DNA from: Dendrolimus kikuchii
Taxonomy: Eukaryota > Arthropoda > Insecta > Lepidoptera > Lasiocampidae
Length of the DNA: 64,000 bases
Direction: 5' to 3'
Assembly: GCA_019925095.2 (NCBI GenBank)
Contig: CM034395.1
Coordinates: 1,808,001-1,872,000 of the forward strand
Of this stretch, positions 51,219 to 61,113 are shown piece by piece; within the stretch, counting starts at the first letter, position 1, and each line of letters begins with the position of its first letter. The position numbers were made by a program, and so were the translations under genes. Under the pieces are notes generated by a model. That model ran no database searches. It was not told where the DNA came from and saw only the letters and a program-made list of their open reading frames with translations.

Positions 51219-51523
51219 ATTTTTTTTTATTGCAGGAGATCAGCAGACAGGCAGACGGCCCACTTGATGGAAAGCGGTTACCATCACCTATGGACATTTG
51301 CAATACCAAAGATGCTACAAATGCGCTGCTGCTCTCTTAAGGGAGACTGGAACCTGGTCACTAATGCCGAAACACAACTTAAGGTTGTTAAGGCGACATA
51401 CTTTAGACCAGGGGTGGTAGCCATCCAATCGGGCAAATGTCCTACCACCTGGTTTGTTTTGTCGCCTCTTCCGACAGGCCGCCCGGCCGCAGGAAACTTG
51501 TATTCTTTCGTTCCTGCGCGGAT
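51219..51523 (-). mobile_element. SINE-like family B, copy B17
   Basis: Full-length copy with small gaps (CACCTGGTTTGTTTTGTCG lacks ~8 bp). Confidence 0.8.
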
Positions 51524-51596
51524 AAGTACCTGATAACTAGACCATGTAAACAAGCATGAAAATATATGTTACAGTCCGTTGATGTTTTACTACATC

Positions 51597-51787
51597 ATTT
51601 TGAAAATTGATCGTGTACTAGCAGAAGGTGATGTCAGAAGCCTTAAGAACAGACGAGCTTGCATGACAAGAGTTATGAATGTCAAAGAGGCAAGTGAGGT
51701 GTGTAAGAATAAACCTAAATGGCACTCTGTTGTTCGTGCCTACCCCGCAAGGGAACTGGCGTGAAGTTATGTATGTATTTTGAAAAT
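51597..51787 (+). mobile_element. LINE family A, copy A18 with 11-bp TSD
   Basis: ATTTTGAAAAT at both sides (51597-51607, 51777-51787), overlapping the start of A homology by a couple of bases. Confidence 0.8.
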
Positions 51788-52060
51788 CCGCAATGTATCA
51801 CAGCAGTCCCTGAAAGCCTCTCGAGGCTCGCTTAAAGGATCACATAAATAAATAATAATAAAACCATTTATAACGCAAAAGGGTTCAGTCGTTCAGCGAC
51901 GAGTCTATTAACATTGGAATCGCTTTAATATGATAATTTATTTTTGTGCCATAAAACATGTTGGAGGAACGTCGTCTGTACGTTGTTTTTGCACGATCAA
52001 AAAGGATGTAGAGTCATGTATGCATTTTATGCTGAATGCGTTTTTATTTTAAAAACTGTG
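51788..52060. other. no gene recognised
   Basis: AT-rich spacer. Confidence 0.35.
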
Positions 52061-52235
52061 CTAGCTATACCAGACGGACATTGTTATGCCATTAAAAAGT
52101 AAAAATCTAGAACCCGATTGCAGCGCCATCTACCGGGAACAATTGTTAATATAAACTATTTTCGTATCCACTTGAAGACACACAAAAAAAGTCATAAAAA
52201 TCGGTTGATATATATATATATTACATATAATCGAA
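52061..52235 (-). mobile_element. Helitron-like family M, 3' end, diverged
   Basis: CTAGCTATACCAGACGGACA at the left edge, then GATTGCAGCGCCATCTACCG. Confidence 0.45.
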
Positions 52236-52299
52236 TACAATGTAAGAAAACTTAACTTATTTGTATTATATTCTACTCATAGTCCCTCAAGACTATAAG

Positions 52300-52382
52300 T
52301 AGAATCTTGAGCCTAAATCGCCGTCTTTTATGGGTAAGGTGCCCAGAAGGCTGGCTACGTTTCCTCGCTGGATCGCCATACA
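52300..52382 (-). pseudogene. LINE family S, short C-terminal fragment
   Basis: The minus strand reads AIQRGNVASLLGTLPIKDGD, equivalent to the end of the 21437-21675 fragment. About 25 codons. Confidence 0.55.
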
Positions 52383-52429
52383 TATATATATACTTTTTTC
52401 TAGTAATGTATATTTTAGTATTTAGTTTA

Positions 52430-52632
52430 TGATTGTACTATTTTTATCTAATTATGTAACTTATTTTACTATATATGAATGAATGACGATGAATGAAGAA
52501 CGATTATAAATAAATAAAAACAATGGACAGACAAACACACATATTGCATGTACTTAGGAACTGAATCCGCATTAGCACTGCAGTGAGGTAGGCTGACAAA
52601 GGCTTAGCCTATTCAACCACAGAAGTCATCTA
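52430..52632 (-). mobile_element. SINE P variant, part of inverted pair
   Basis: tRNA-like head on the minus strand (GTGGTTGAATAGGCTAAGCC) with a shortened body and GATGAATGAAG-type tail. Sits directly before the Helitron C at 52635. The whole arrangement is mirrored at 54826-55240. Confidence 0.6.
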
Positions 52633-52634
52633 TA

Positions 52635-52887
52635 TCTTATACTAATATATAAAGCTGAAGAGTTTGTTTGTTTGCTTGAACGCGCTAATCTCAAGAACTA
52701 CTGGTCTGATTTGAAAAATTCTTTCAGTGTTAGATAGCCCATTTATCAAGGAAGGCTATATATAGGCTTTATATCATTACGCTAAGACCAATATGAGCGG
52801 ATCATCAATGAAGAATGTTTCAAAATCGGGAGATTTTCTATACCATACTTGTTTTAACTATTCCATGCGGACGAAATCGCGGGCAGA
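52635..52887 (+). mobile_element. mini-Helitron family C, 3'-altered
   Basis: A|TCTTATACTAATATATAA start as in the complete copy. The end diverges after AAATCGCGGGCA. Confidence 0.7.
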
Positions 52888-52899
52888 TGCAGTTTTATG

Positions 52900-53110
52900 T
52901 ATAAAGATTTTTGGGCCAGAGCCCTCGTGGGAGTTCTCAGGACACCCTACAAAAGTTTCATCGGAATCTGATCGATGCTTTAAGAACACTTTGAGGACAA
53001 ACACACAAACATTGATATTATTTTTATAGATATATATAGATTTTTCAAGCCAGAAACCCTTTCGGGAGTCCTCAAATCACACTATCAAAGTTTCATCACA
53101 ATCTGATCAA
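52900..53110 (+). repeat. two tandem Helitron-like segments
   Basis: TTTTTGGGCCAGAGCCCTCG (52909) and TTTTTCAAGCCAGAAACCCT (53042) begin two ~85-bp related segments, each with AAGTTTCATC-AATCTGATC-ATGCTTTA. Confidence 0.5.
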
Positions 53111-53133
53111 TGCTTTAGTCGTCTGTTTTTCCT

Positions 53134-53286
53134 GAAAAATATAATCTAGGTGTCTTTAAGTCTCGCGTGAACAGGTATCTTCTAGGTAAGCGTGCTCCAC
53201 CTCAGACTGCATTTCCGCCTGACGTCAGGTGCAATGTCAGTCAAACGCGAACCTATGCAATATAAAAAAAAAAAAAAAAAAAAAAA
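53134..53286 (+). pseudogene. LINE family X, ORF end and poly(A) tail
   Basis: 44 codons to TAA at 53265: YNLGVFKSRVNRYLLGKRAP then a Pro/Cys-containing end. The NLGVFKSRVN-LL pattern is the last segment of an insect non-LTR ORF2. A 23-A run (53264-53286) follows immediately, so this is a 3' end with almost no UTR. Copy A19 is inserted just after the tail. Confidence 0.55.
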
Positions 53287-53475
53287 CTATGATGGATGGA
53301 TGCAGAAGTCGTGGAAGGCTACGACACACCTTCCATGATCAAATTGATCGTGTACTAGCCGAAAATGATGTCAGGAGCCTTAAGAACAGACGAGCGTGCA
53401 TGACAAGAGCTATGAATGTCAAAGAAGCGAGTGAGGGAACTGGCCGGAAGCTATGTATGTATGTACCTATGATCG
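53287..53475 (+). mobile_element. LINE family A, copy A19, internally deleted
   Basis: CTATGAT lies at both edges (possible 7-bp TSD). The segment between GTGAGG and GAACTGGC (about 45 bp) is missing. Confidence 0.75.
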
Positions 53476-53680
53476 ATCATGTTGGTGATGATTGAAATGT
53501 TTCACGTCTTTTTTTTCAAATTTAAATTGTACTTTTGGGGTTAGTTTCACTTACGTAATATACACAAGCCAAACTGAAAACCTGTCACAGTTTACACTAC
53601 CCACAGTGTAGTTCTTCATCGATGAGGTTCATACATCTTCATCGATTCAAAATCGAGCAATTTACAAACGTAGTTATAAT

Positions 53681-54237
53681 ACATACATAACTTCACGCCA
53701 GTTCCCTTGCGGGGTAGGCACGAACAACAGAGCGCCATTTAGGCTTATTATTAAACACCTCACTTGCTTCTTTGACATAGCTCTTGTCATGCACTCTCGT
53801 CTGTTCTTAAGGCTCCTGACATCACCTTCTGCTAGTACACGATCAATTTGATCATGGAAGGTGTGTCGTGGCCCTCCACGACATCTGCATCCATCCACTT
53901 TTGCATTGTATATCTGTTTAGTCCTTCTTTCATCATGCATTCTTTCCACATGCCCGAACCACCGGAGCATTCCTTTCCTTAACTTCACCCCGACACTCTC
54001 TTTCAGACCAACTCTCTTTCTTACTTCGGTATTACGAACGCGGTCAGCGAGCGTCACTCCGCAGATTTTGCGCAGTGCTCGCATCTCGACCGCGTTTACT
54101 CTACTTTCATGCTCTCTCTTCCATACCCAACTCTCGCTTCCATACGTGAGCGTAGGTACCAGCACCGCGTTGTGTATGGCGAGCTGGGTCTTCTGGCTGA
54201 GGTTCTTAGCGCCTAGAAGTTTACCTAACGCTCCATT
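53681..54237 (-). mobile_element. LINE family A, copy A20, long
   Basis: One of the longest copies. The 5' edge is at the same base as A16 (AATGGAGCG), the 3' (CATA)n tail at the left. The minus-strand open frame 53674-54165 is the A protein fragment. No clear TSD. Confidence 0.8.
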
Positions 54238-54459
54238 AATGCCTTTTAAAATTTAAGTTCAATAACCGAAAACATATAATACTTTTATACTCGTTTCATA
54301 ATTAAAAGAAATCATCAACGCTATAAAAGTAATAACTTTTAAAGAAATTAAATTATTGCCGCTTGTTGTCGGCGATTATAAAAGCGATTTTATTGGATAC
54401 AGGTCGTAGTGTCTTTTACAGCGGATGGCGGGTAAAACGTTTACGAGTGTATCAACTAC

Positions 54460-54825
54460 CTGTTGCTCGCGGTTTCGCCTGCGTAGGTTAAAGCTAGTCA
54501 TAGATGGACCAAATTCTCATCCCCTTTCTTACCCCTTTAGGAGTTGAAATTCCAAAAATGGCGATACATGTGTACAATTATTTCTAACCAGAAGCAGGAA
54601 AATTAATTCTTACTTACATACAATCTTTCATCCCCTTTTACACACTCTTAGGGGTTGAATTTTTAAAAATCCTTTCTTAGTGTACATCTACACAATAGAA
54701 TGAATCCGCATGGTTCAACATCCTAGCCCCAGTAGTTTGGGCCATGCTTTAGTCAGTCAGTCAGGCAGTTAGTAAGGCCAAGCAATTATATATATACTAT
54801 TCCCCGCCACTATAATATATATAAT
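54460..54825. repeat. degraded repeat with CCCCTTT-AGGGGTTGAA words
   Basis: Two related segments (CCCCTTTAGGAGTTGAAATT at ~54532, ACTCTTAGGGGTTGAATTTT at ~54645) and TCAGTCAGTCAGGCAG at ~54755. Resembles an AT-rich Helitron/SINE-type repeat; ends not defined. Confidence 0.4.
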
Positions 54826-55044
54826 AATATAAAAAAGTAAATTAAAAAAAACCCTGATTTTGAAACATTCTTCATTGGTGCTCCGCTCCTATTGGTCTTA
54901 GCGTGATGATATATAGCCTATAGCCTTTCTAGATAAATGGGCTAACTAAAACTGAAATAATTTTTTAAATCAAACCAGTAGTACCTGAGATTAGCGCGTT
55001 CAAGCAAACAAACAAACTCTTCAGCTTTATATATTAGTATAAGA
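54826..55044 (-). mobile_element. mini-Helitron family C, minus strand, part of inverted pair
   Basis: Ends (plus-strand right edge) at GTATAAGA followed by T, i.e. a proper Helitron start on the minus strand. Its left side lacks CTAG. Confidence 0.65.
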
Positions 55045-55240
55045 TATAGATGACTTCTGTGGTTGAATAGGCTAAGCCTTTGTCAACCTACCTCACTGCA
55101 GTGCTAATGCGGATTCAGTTCCTAAGTACATGCAATATGTGTGTTTGTCTGTCCATTGTTTTTATTTATTAATAATCGTTCTTCATTCATCATCATTCAT
55201 TTATATATAGTAAAATAAGTTACATAATTAGATAAAAATA
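55045..55240 (+). mobile_element. SINE P variant, part of inverted pair
   Basis: Mirror of 52430-52632, including the same junction to Helitron C (AAGATATAGATGACTTCTG). Confidence 0.6.
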
Positions 55241-55439
55241 TCTGTCTGTCTGTCTGTCCGTCCGTCCGTCCGTCCGTCCGTCCGACCGTCCGTCCGTCCG
55301 TCCGTCCGTCCGACCGTCCGTCCGTCCGTCCGTCCGTCCGTCCGTCCGTCCGTCCGTCCGTCCGTCCGTCCGTCCGTCTGTCTGTCCGTCTGTCTGTCCG
55401 TCTGTCTGTGTGTGTCTGTCTGTGTGTGTCTGTCTCTGT

Positions 55440-55516
<77 letters not shown>

Positions 55517-55531
55517 TGTGTGTGTGTGTGT
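55241..55531 (+). repeat. compound microsatellite (CTGT)n-(CCGT)n-(GT)n
   Basis: (TGTC)n, then (CGTC)n over ~125 bp, a return to TCTG/TGTC words, then (GT)n for ~80 bp with one A interruption. The apparent minus-strand protein with HT and RTDG repeats (55197-55613) is only a translation of this array. Confidence 0.95.
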
Positions 55532-55589
55532 GTCTCATGATTACAATAACGAAGTTGTAACGAATATTGGAGTAGATATTTCTTTTATT

Positions 55590-55850
55590 ACATGAGTTCA
55601 GCAGTAGGCCCACCTGATAGAAAGCAGTTACCGTCGCCCGTAGACATTTGTAACACTTTAGGTGCTACCGATGTGCTTCCGCTCTCTAAGGGGAAACTGG
55701 GATCTGGCTACTAATGACACAATAACTCACGGTCACTATGACGGCATACTCTAGATCAGGAGTGGTAGCCGTTCATATGGGCAATTACCCTACCACCTGA
55801 CTGTGGATTGTTTTGTCACCTTTTAAGACGGGCCGCTCGGATAAAAAATA
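55590..55850 (-). mobile_element. SINE-like family B, copy B18, old
   Basis: Diverged copy: ATGAGTTCAGCAGTAGGCCC at the tail side, ending at GACGGGCCGCTCGGAT. Confidence 0.65.
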
Positions 55851-56860
55851 ATACTTCTTTAATGTAGATTTAGCAGTAGGAAGGGAAGTTGCGTTAAATT
55901 CTAATAAACTGTGAAAATGCCATCAAAAGCTGATATGTAACTAATTGTCAATATCAGTCTTCCATTTTAAGTCGCATAACTTATCATACTTTGCTAGAAC
56001 CAACCAGAAATAAGAAATACTAAGCATTTTTTTTCTTTTAACTGTGGTTTTATGTGGGTTACTACTTTTTTTATTTATTTACTATTTATACATTAGAACC
56101 ATTTGAACTGTGGCACAGAAACCTCATAAGCTTATTCGTACCGCCAGGAGTCGTGTACACGATATTGTTATATCAAAAATAGGAGCAGAGGCGAGTACTA
56201 GTTATCATCATTCTAGTGCTTAGTTCTGATTTGATAATAAAGCGGGGGGTTATCATTATTGTATAGCAGTATATGGTTCTCATGGTATATGTATGATTCA
56301 TCTTCTGACTCCAATTAGGCGTGACGGGCAAATGGAGATAAAATGAAGTAAATATTTAAGTTAATATCCTTACTGTCTTTAATTTGCTTAGTACGAGTCG
56401 ACTCGGAAGATGACGTGGGGCGACTAACAACAATGCCACAAATATCATATATAATATATCATATATAATAATAAAAATAATATCATATATAATAATATAA
56501 ATTTTTGCTGAATTGCAACTGTGACTAGCCCGCACAATTTTCTTATTGCGTCAATTTAATATAAAAAAAAAATCACCAATCTAAATCGCCCGCAGTGACA
56601 CCACACCCTCGATACGCCTTGTATAGGAGTATCATAAACTAACCCTAATAAATCCTGAAACGAGTTTCGCTACAACCGTATGTAGACTAAACAAATGTTC
56701 TTCCAGATCATAAAATCTTCACAATAAAAATGTTTATCTGTATTTATATATAACACTAACCTGTTCACCCTGCTTTACCCGTGTGATAATTTCAACTTAC
56801 GCCTGGACTCCTGGTGTTCTTCATCCACGAGTCAGTATTGTATTTAAAATATCAGTGGTC
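55851..56860. other. no gene recognised
   Basis: About 1 kb, AT-rich, with ATATCATATATAATA repeats near 56445-56500. No coding evidence. Confidence 0.4.
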
Positions 56861-57143
56861 CAAGTTCGGGTGTGATCTTGCAAGTTAAATTTGACCAACT
56901 TCCCGGTTTCCGATTGAGCTGAAATTTTGCATGCATATGTATATCGCGTGACATTGCAATAGTATGGTACCATAGAGCTGATCTTTTGATGGAGTCGGAA
57001 GCCATAGGAACTCCTGTACTAAACAAGATAGACCCGTCGTGTTTGGGCTCGTTTTACTTGTCTTAGCTAGCATTCTGCTGCTACATGATATTCAGGATCT
57101 CAAAAGCTTGTATTTAAAAACCTTTTTAAAAAAGCTTATTTTA
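56861..57143 (+). repeat. dispersed repeat family I, copy 3
   Basis: The most complete copy at its left edge (CAAGTTCGGGTGTGATCTTG). Confidence 0.7.
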
Positions 57144-57193
57144 TTTTTAAATCAATAGACCAATACATATAATTTAATATCATTTTAAGAAAG

Positions 57194-57270
57194 TTACGCT
57201 TGTGTTATGGATGATATACAACGGACCACTCTGGGTCCGATCCCAGACACCCAGACCAAAGTAAATAACA
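57194..57270 (-). mobile_element. SINE family P, body fragment
   Basis: ACGCTTGTGTTATGGATGAT to CCCAGACACCCAGACC. Neither head nor tail. Confidence 0.6.
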
Positions 57271-57447
57271 AAAAGTTCGTTTACGAAACGTTTATTTATT
57301 TAAGTACAAAACAGATTACAATAATTAAATGAAATAATAACTATCCAATGTACATGGCTAGATTAATTAGAAAAACGTTAAAATGGATATTATAAAGAAA
57401 GGTATGTATAGTTTATTTTACAAAAAATAAATAAATAAAAAGTGATA

Positions 57448-57578
57448 TTTTCTTAAGTTTTCGCGATTAGTGTACATAGTCTTCCGTGATCACGGCTATT
57501 GAAAAGTGGCCAAAACATCCGAATAATACAAATTAAACAAATTACCACGCTTAAAACCGTTAAAGTGGTAGTTTTATT
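57448..57578 (+). mobile_element. fold-back element family K, copy 3, internally deleted
   Basis: Starts TTTTCTTAAGTTTTCGCGA like K copy 1 and ends CCGTTAAAGTGGTAGTTTTA, so both ends are kept and most of the middle is lost. AAAAGTGA occurs just outside both ends. Confidence 0.55.
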
Positions 57579-57699
57579 ATATCAAAAGTGAGTGAAACGT
57601 CAACAGTCCATGTCTGAGAGAAGATGTCTTTTTTGGTATACATATTGATAAACTTGAATTGATTGTAATTCAAATTATCAATGACCGCATTTAAGAAGA

Positions 57700-57830
57700 A
57701 AGACTTGTATTGTATATTTGTAAGGAATAAACTCAAAAACTACAGGACCGATTACGACAATTCTTTCAACATTAGAATACCACATTATTCCTCAGTAACA
57801 TAGGCTATATTTAATTAAAATAATCGAATT
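57700..57830 (+). repeat. Helitron-like fragment
   Basis: AACTACAGGACCGATTACGA and AACATAGGCTATATTTAAT, matching the interior of CTAG-ending elements. No ends. Confidence 0.35.
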
Positions 57831-57855
57831 CTAAATTTCAAGGCAGGCTAGATTA

Positions 57856-57997
57856 TTATAAAGAAATACATACATACATAACTTCACGCCAGTTCCCTTG
57901 CGGGGTAGGCACGAACAACAGAGCGCCATTCAGGCTTATTCTTACACACCTCACTTGCTTCTTTGACATTCATAACTCTTGTCATTATAAAGAAATA
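57856..57997 (-). mobile_element. LINE family A, copy A21 with 14-bp TSD
   Basis: ATTATAAAGAAATA at 57856-57869 and 57984-57997. Only ~114 bp of element. Confidence 0.85.
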
Positions 57998-58032
57998 AGA
58001 AGTATAATTACGATACTCTTGAAAGGAAAAGA

Positions 58033-58275
58033 CTATTTTTTTATTTTTATTGCAGGAGTTCAGCAGACAGGCAGACGGCCCACTTGATGAAAAGCGGTTA
58101 CCATCGCCTATGGACGTTTGCAACTGCAAAGTTGCTACAAATGCGCTGCTGCTCTCTTAAGGGAGACTGGAACCTGGTCACCAATGCCGGAACACAACTC
58201 AAGGTTGTTATGGCGACATACTTTAGACCAGGGGTGATAGCCATCCAGTCGGGCAAATGCCCTACCACCTGGCAA
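58033..58275 (-). mobile_element. SINE-like family B, copy B19, 5'-truncated
   Basis: Tail at the left, cut at TACCACCTGGC. Confidence 0.75.
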
Positions 58276-58565
58276 ACTGCTGACTGCTGGTTTTCTACAT
58301 TAATCATTGGTATTAATGTTGAGTGAAGAAATTAAATAGGACGGATCAATACGTAAAATGTTGTAAATAGAGACAAGGTCTGAAATGCTTCTTCGATTTT
58401 CTAGAAGTTTACCAGGTGTCGAAACTGAAGCCTGTGCGCTGTGGGCAATAACACTCACATCTCACTTCTGGGCTCAGGCTTATCCATTTTAGGAGAAGGG
58501 ACGGTATTCCACCTACGCTTTTCGAACGCGATTTGGCGATGTGAAGGTTTCATCGCGATGTTTTT
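58276..58565. other. no gene recognised
   Basis: The last ~35 bp (GCGATGTGAAGGTTTCATCG) resemble the SINE N body. Confidence 0.35.
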
Positions 58566-58805
58566 ATCTGTGCAGTAACGGAGATAGAATTACGGCCTGT
58601 TGTAAGAGGCGACAAAACACCCCACAGTCAGGTAGTAGAGTAATGCCCGCCTGGATGGCTATGACTCCTGGTCTAGAGTATGCCGCCATAACAACCTTGA
58701 GTTCTGTTTCGGCGTTAGTGGCCAAGCTCAAGGCTTCCTTTACATAGCAGCATTTGTAACACCTTTGATGATGCAAATGTCCATAGACGATGGTAACTAC
58801 TTTCC
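58566..58805 (+). mobile_element. SINE-like family B, copy B20, diverged
   Basis: CTGTGCAGTAACGGAGATAG head. Ends at TACTTTCCAGCAGG, where SINE N begins. Confidence 0.7.
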
Positions 58806-58925
58806 AGCAGGTAACAATAATTATGCACATTAGAAAACTTCCTAACTGGTGCATCCTTTCTAACTAGGATTCGAACCTACATCATTTGAGACGCAACTGC
58901 CTTAACCACTATTCTACGTGTTGAC
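58806..58925 (-). mobile_element. tRNA-headed SINE family N, head fragment
   Basis: Minus strand: A box AGTGGTTAAGG and B box GGTTCGAATCC (~58868-58878) spaced as in a tRNA, then TAGTTAGAAAGGATGCACC. The best-preserved tRNA-like head in the window; a matching acceptor stem is not evident, so not a tRNA gene. Confidence 0.6.
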
Positions 58926-59189
58926 CTTATAATACTATAATCTTGTATCCTATAGGATTTATTAGGGATGGGCCGAATTTGGTTTGAGCCGAATACGAAC
59001 TTCGGCCGAACATTCGGTTAAAACATAAGATTCGGCTGAACTTCGGTTTGATTTCGCCACACTTTATTGAGAGCGACACGTCGTGACTTGATAACCCCGT
59101 AAATTTTAAGTATGAGTATGTGGATAAAAATTAAAGTAAATTGATCAATTTTGTAGTAAATACTGTAACGACTTAAAACCTCTTAAGTC

Positions 59190-59440
59190 GTTAATATAAT
59201 AATAATAGTAATAATCGGCAGACAAACACACACATTGTATATCCCTAAATTAAGCAAACTACGCTTGTGTTATGGGTAATATACAACGGACCACTCTGGG
59301 GCCAATCCCAGACACCCAGACCATAGTAAATAACGGAGAAAATACGTTTCCGAAATTCACTATAACAGGAATCGAACCCGGAACCTCTGCGTTGCAGTGA
59401 GGTACGCCGGCAAAGGCTTAGCCCGCTCAACCACAGAGGC
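59190..59440 (-). mobile_element. tRNA-headed SINE family P, copy P2
   Basis: Nearly identical to P1 (12345-12592): head with B box GGTTCGATTCC at ~59372, same body, (AATAAT)n tail at the left. Nested in the hAT element. Confidence 0.75.
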
Positions 59441-59772
59441 CGTCAAAAGAATTGATTTTTAGACTTTTGATTGAAAAAAAATATCACCATAATTTTTATT
59501 TTGTAAAAAGTGATTTCAATCAAAATTAAAGTTGTAATTGCTGATGTCCCTTACACGTGTTTTTTTTTAAATTCAAGTTACGCATTATAATTAAGCAGTT
59601 GCACTACTTAGAGGAATAATAAGTTTATTTTATTTTTGTTTTAATTTGAAGGCTATATTTAATTAGGCAAAAACTCAATCAAGAACTATTTTTTTATCAC
59701 AGTACACGTTAAGGTTTACATGTTCCTAACTAAAATAACTGACCATGAGTATATAGATGCCAATTTTTATAT

Positions 59773-59901
59773 TACGATTATGAATCTCAAAGAGGCAAGT
59801 GAGGTGTGTAAGAATAAGCCTAAATGGCACTCTGTTGTTCGTGCCTACCCCGCAAGGGAACTGGCGTGAAGTTATGTATGTATGTATGTACGATTATGAA
59901 T
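59773..59901 (+). mobile_element. LINE family A, copy A22 with 13-bp TSD
   Basis: TACGATTATGAAT at 59773-59785 and 59889-59901. The insertion is only 103 bp, the shortest clear copy, nested in the hAT element. Confidence 0.85.
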
Positions 59902-60068
59902 ATATGATTTCTATTAACTTCAGTCAAAATAGTGCAAGCAGGTATTTTAATTTCTCTTGCACCGAATGTTCGGCATTTAAACCGGCTTTCGCCCGAAATT
60001 CGGCTCAAGCTGCCGAAATTCGGTTAACCCGAATGTAAAACGAATTTCGGCGCATCCCTAGGATTTAT

Positions 60069-60385
60069 GTAATTAGGAGCACGAAAACCATTCATTATCT
60101 TCCGTCGAAACAAACAAACTTTCGCATCATAATTATATAGTTAGAATACGTAAATGTCGGTCATTAAGTATATTTATGAAGCGAAACGGATGTCGGGAGC
60201 CAGGAGGGTGGATATGAAGAGGGGAGGGGGTAATAAAAATGTAGAACGGCTTATTGAGATGTTGGCAACTGTTTTAAAGAGATTTGTTTTAATGTACTGG
60301 ACGAATGAACGTGATAATTTGAGATTTCGGGAATTTGCAACGGGTTATTAATAGCTGTCAGTTTTATTTATTTACTTATTTAAGC
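60069..60385. other. no gene recognised
   Basis: A 65-codon open frame at 60154-60351 has no motif. Confidence 0.35.
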
Positions 60386-60781
60386 ATAAAACAGATTATA
60401 ATACCGAAGTAAGAAAGAGAGTTGGTCTGAAAGAGAGTGTCGGGGTGAAGGTAAGGAAAGGAATGCTTCGGTGGTTCGGGCATGTGGAAAGAATGCATGA
60501 TGAAAGAATGACTAAACAGATATACAATGCAAAAGTGGATGGATGCAGAAGTCGTGGAAGGCCACGACACACCGTCCATGATCAAATTGATCGTGTACTA
60601 GCAGAAGGTGATGTCAGGAGCCTTAAGAACAGACGAACTTGCATGACAAGAGTTATGAATGTCAAAGAGGCAAGTGAGATGTGTAAGAATAAGCCTAAAT
60701 GGCACTCTGTTGTTCGTGCCTACCCCGCAAGGGAACTGGCGTGAAGTTATGTATGTATGTATGTATGTATAAAACAGATTA
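60386..60781 (+). mobile_element. LINE family A, copy A23 with 13-bp TSD
   Basis: ATAAAACAGATTA at 60386-60398 and 60769-60781. The insertion carries the last 99 codons of A and (GTAT)n. Confidence 0.85.
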
Positions 60782-60871
60782 CAATTATTAAAAATGAAAC
60801 AATAGCAATGTAATAAACAGGGCTAGATTATAATCCAAACGATGTGCTAATTAAACGAACGACGAAGTAGA

Positions 60872-61056
60872 TTTTTTTTTATTGCAGGAGTGCAGCAGAC
60901 AGGCAGACGGCCCACTTGATGGAAAGCGGTTACCATCGCCTATGAACATTTGCAACACCAGAGGTGCTACAAATGCGCTGCTGCTCTCTTAAGGGAGATT
61001 GGAACCTGGTCACCAATACCGGAACACAACACAAGGTTGTTATGGCGACATACTAT
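60872..61056 (-). mobile_element. SINE-like family B, copy B21, 5'-truncated
   Basis: Tail at 60872-60886. Stops at TTATGGCGACATACT. Confidence 0.75.
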
Positions 61057-61113
61057 CTACAGATACACTACAGATAATCTATACAAAGTTGTTCATATTA
61101 ATTTTAGAAATAA

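Larger units (their letters stand above)
58955..60068. mobile_element. non-autonomous hAT element with 8-bp TSD, carrying nested insertions
   Basis: GGATTTAT at 58955-58962 and 60061-60068 is a perfect 8-bp duplication. The element 58963-60060 starts TAGGGATGGGCCGAA and ends in the complement, TTCGGCGCATCCCTA (one mismatch in 15). Both ends contain clusters of TTCGG/CCGAA words. 8-bp TSD plus TAGGGATG ends identify hAT. SINE P (59190-59440) and LINE A22 (59773-59901) are inserted inside, so the original element was roughly 0.7 kb. No transposase. Confidence 0.8.

Noticed and set aside
55197..55613. 138-codon protein with HT and RTDG repeats
   Set aside because: It is purely the translation of the (GT)n and (CCGT)n microsatellite.
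58850..58925. tRNA gene on the minus strand
   Set aside because: Good B box, but the head of SINE N. No clear acceptor stem pairing.
916..60781. CRISPR-like array from the many near-identical LINE A segments
   Set aside because: Copies are irregularly spaced over 60 kb, in both orientations, of different lengths, with TSDs. This is a eukaryotic retroposon family.
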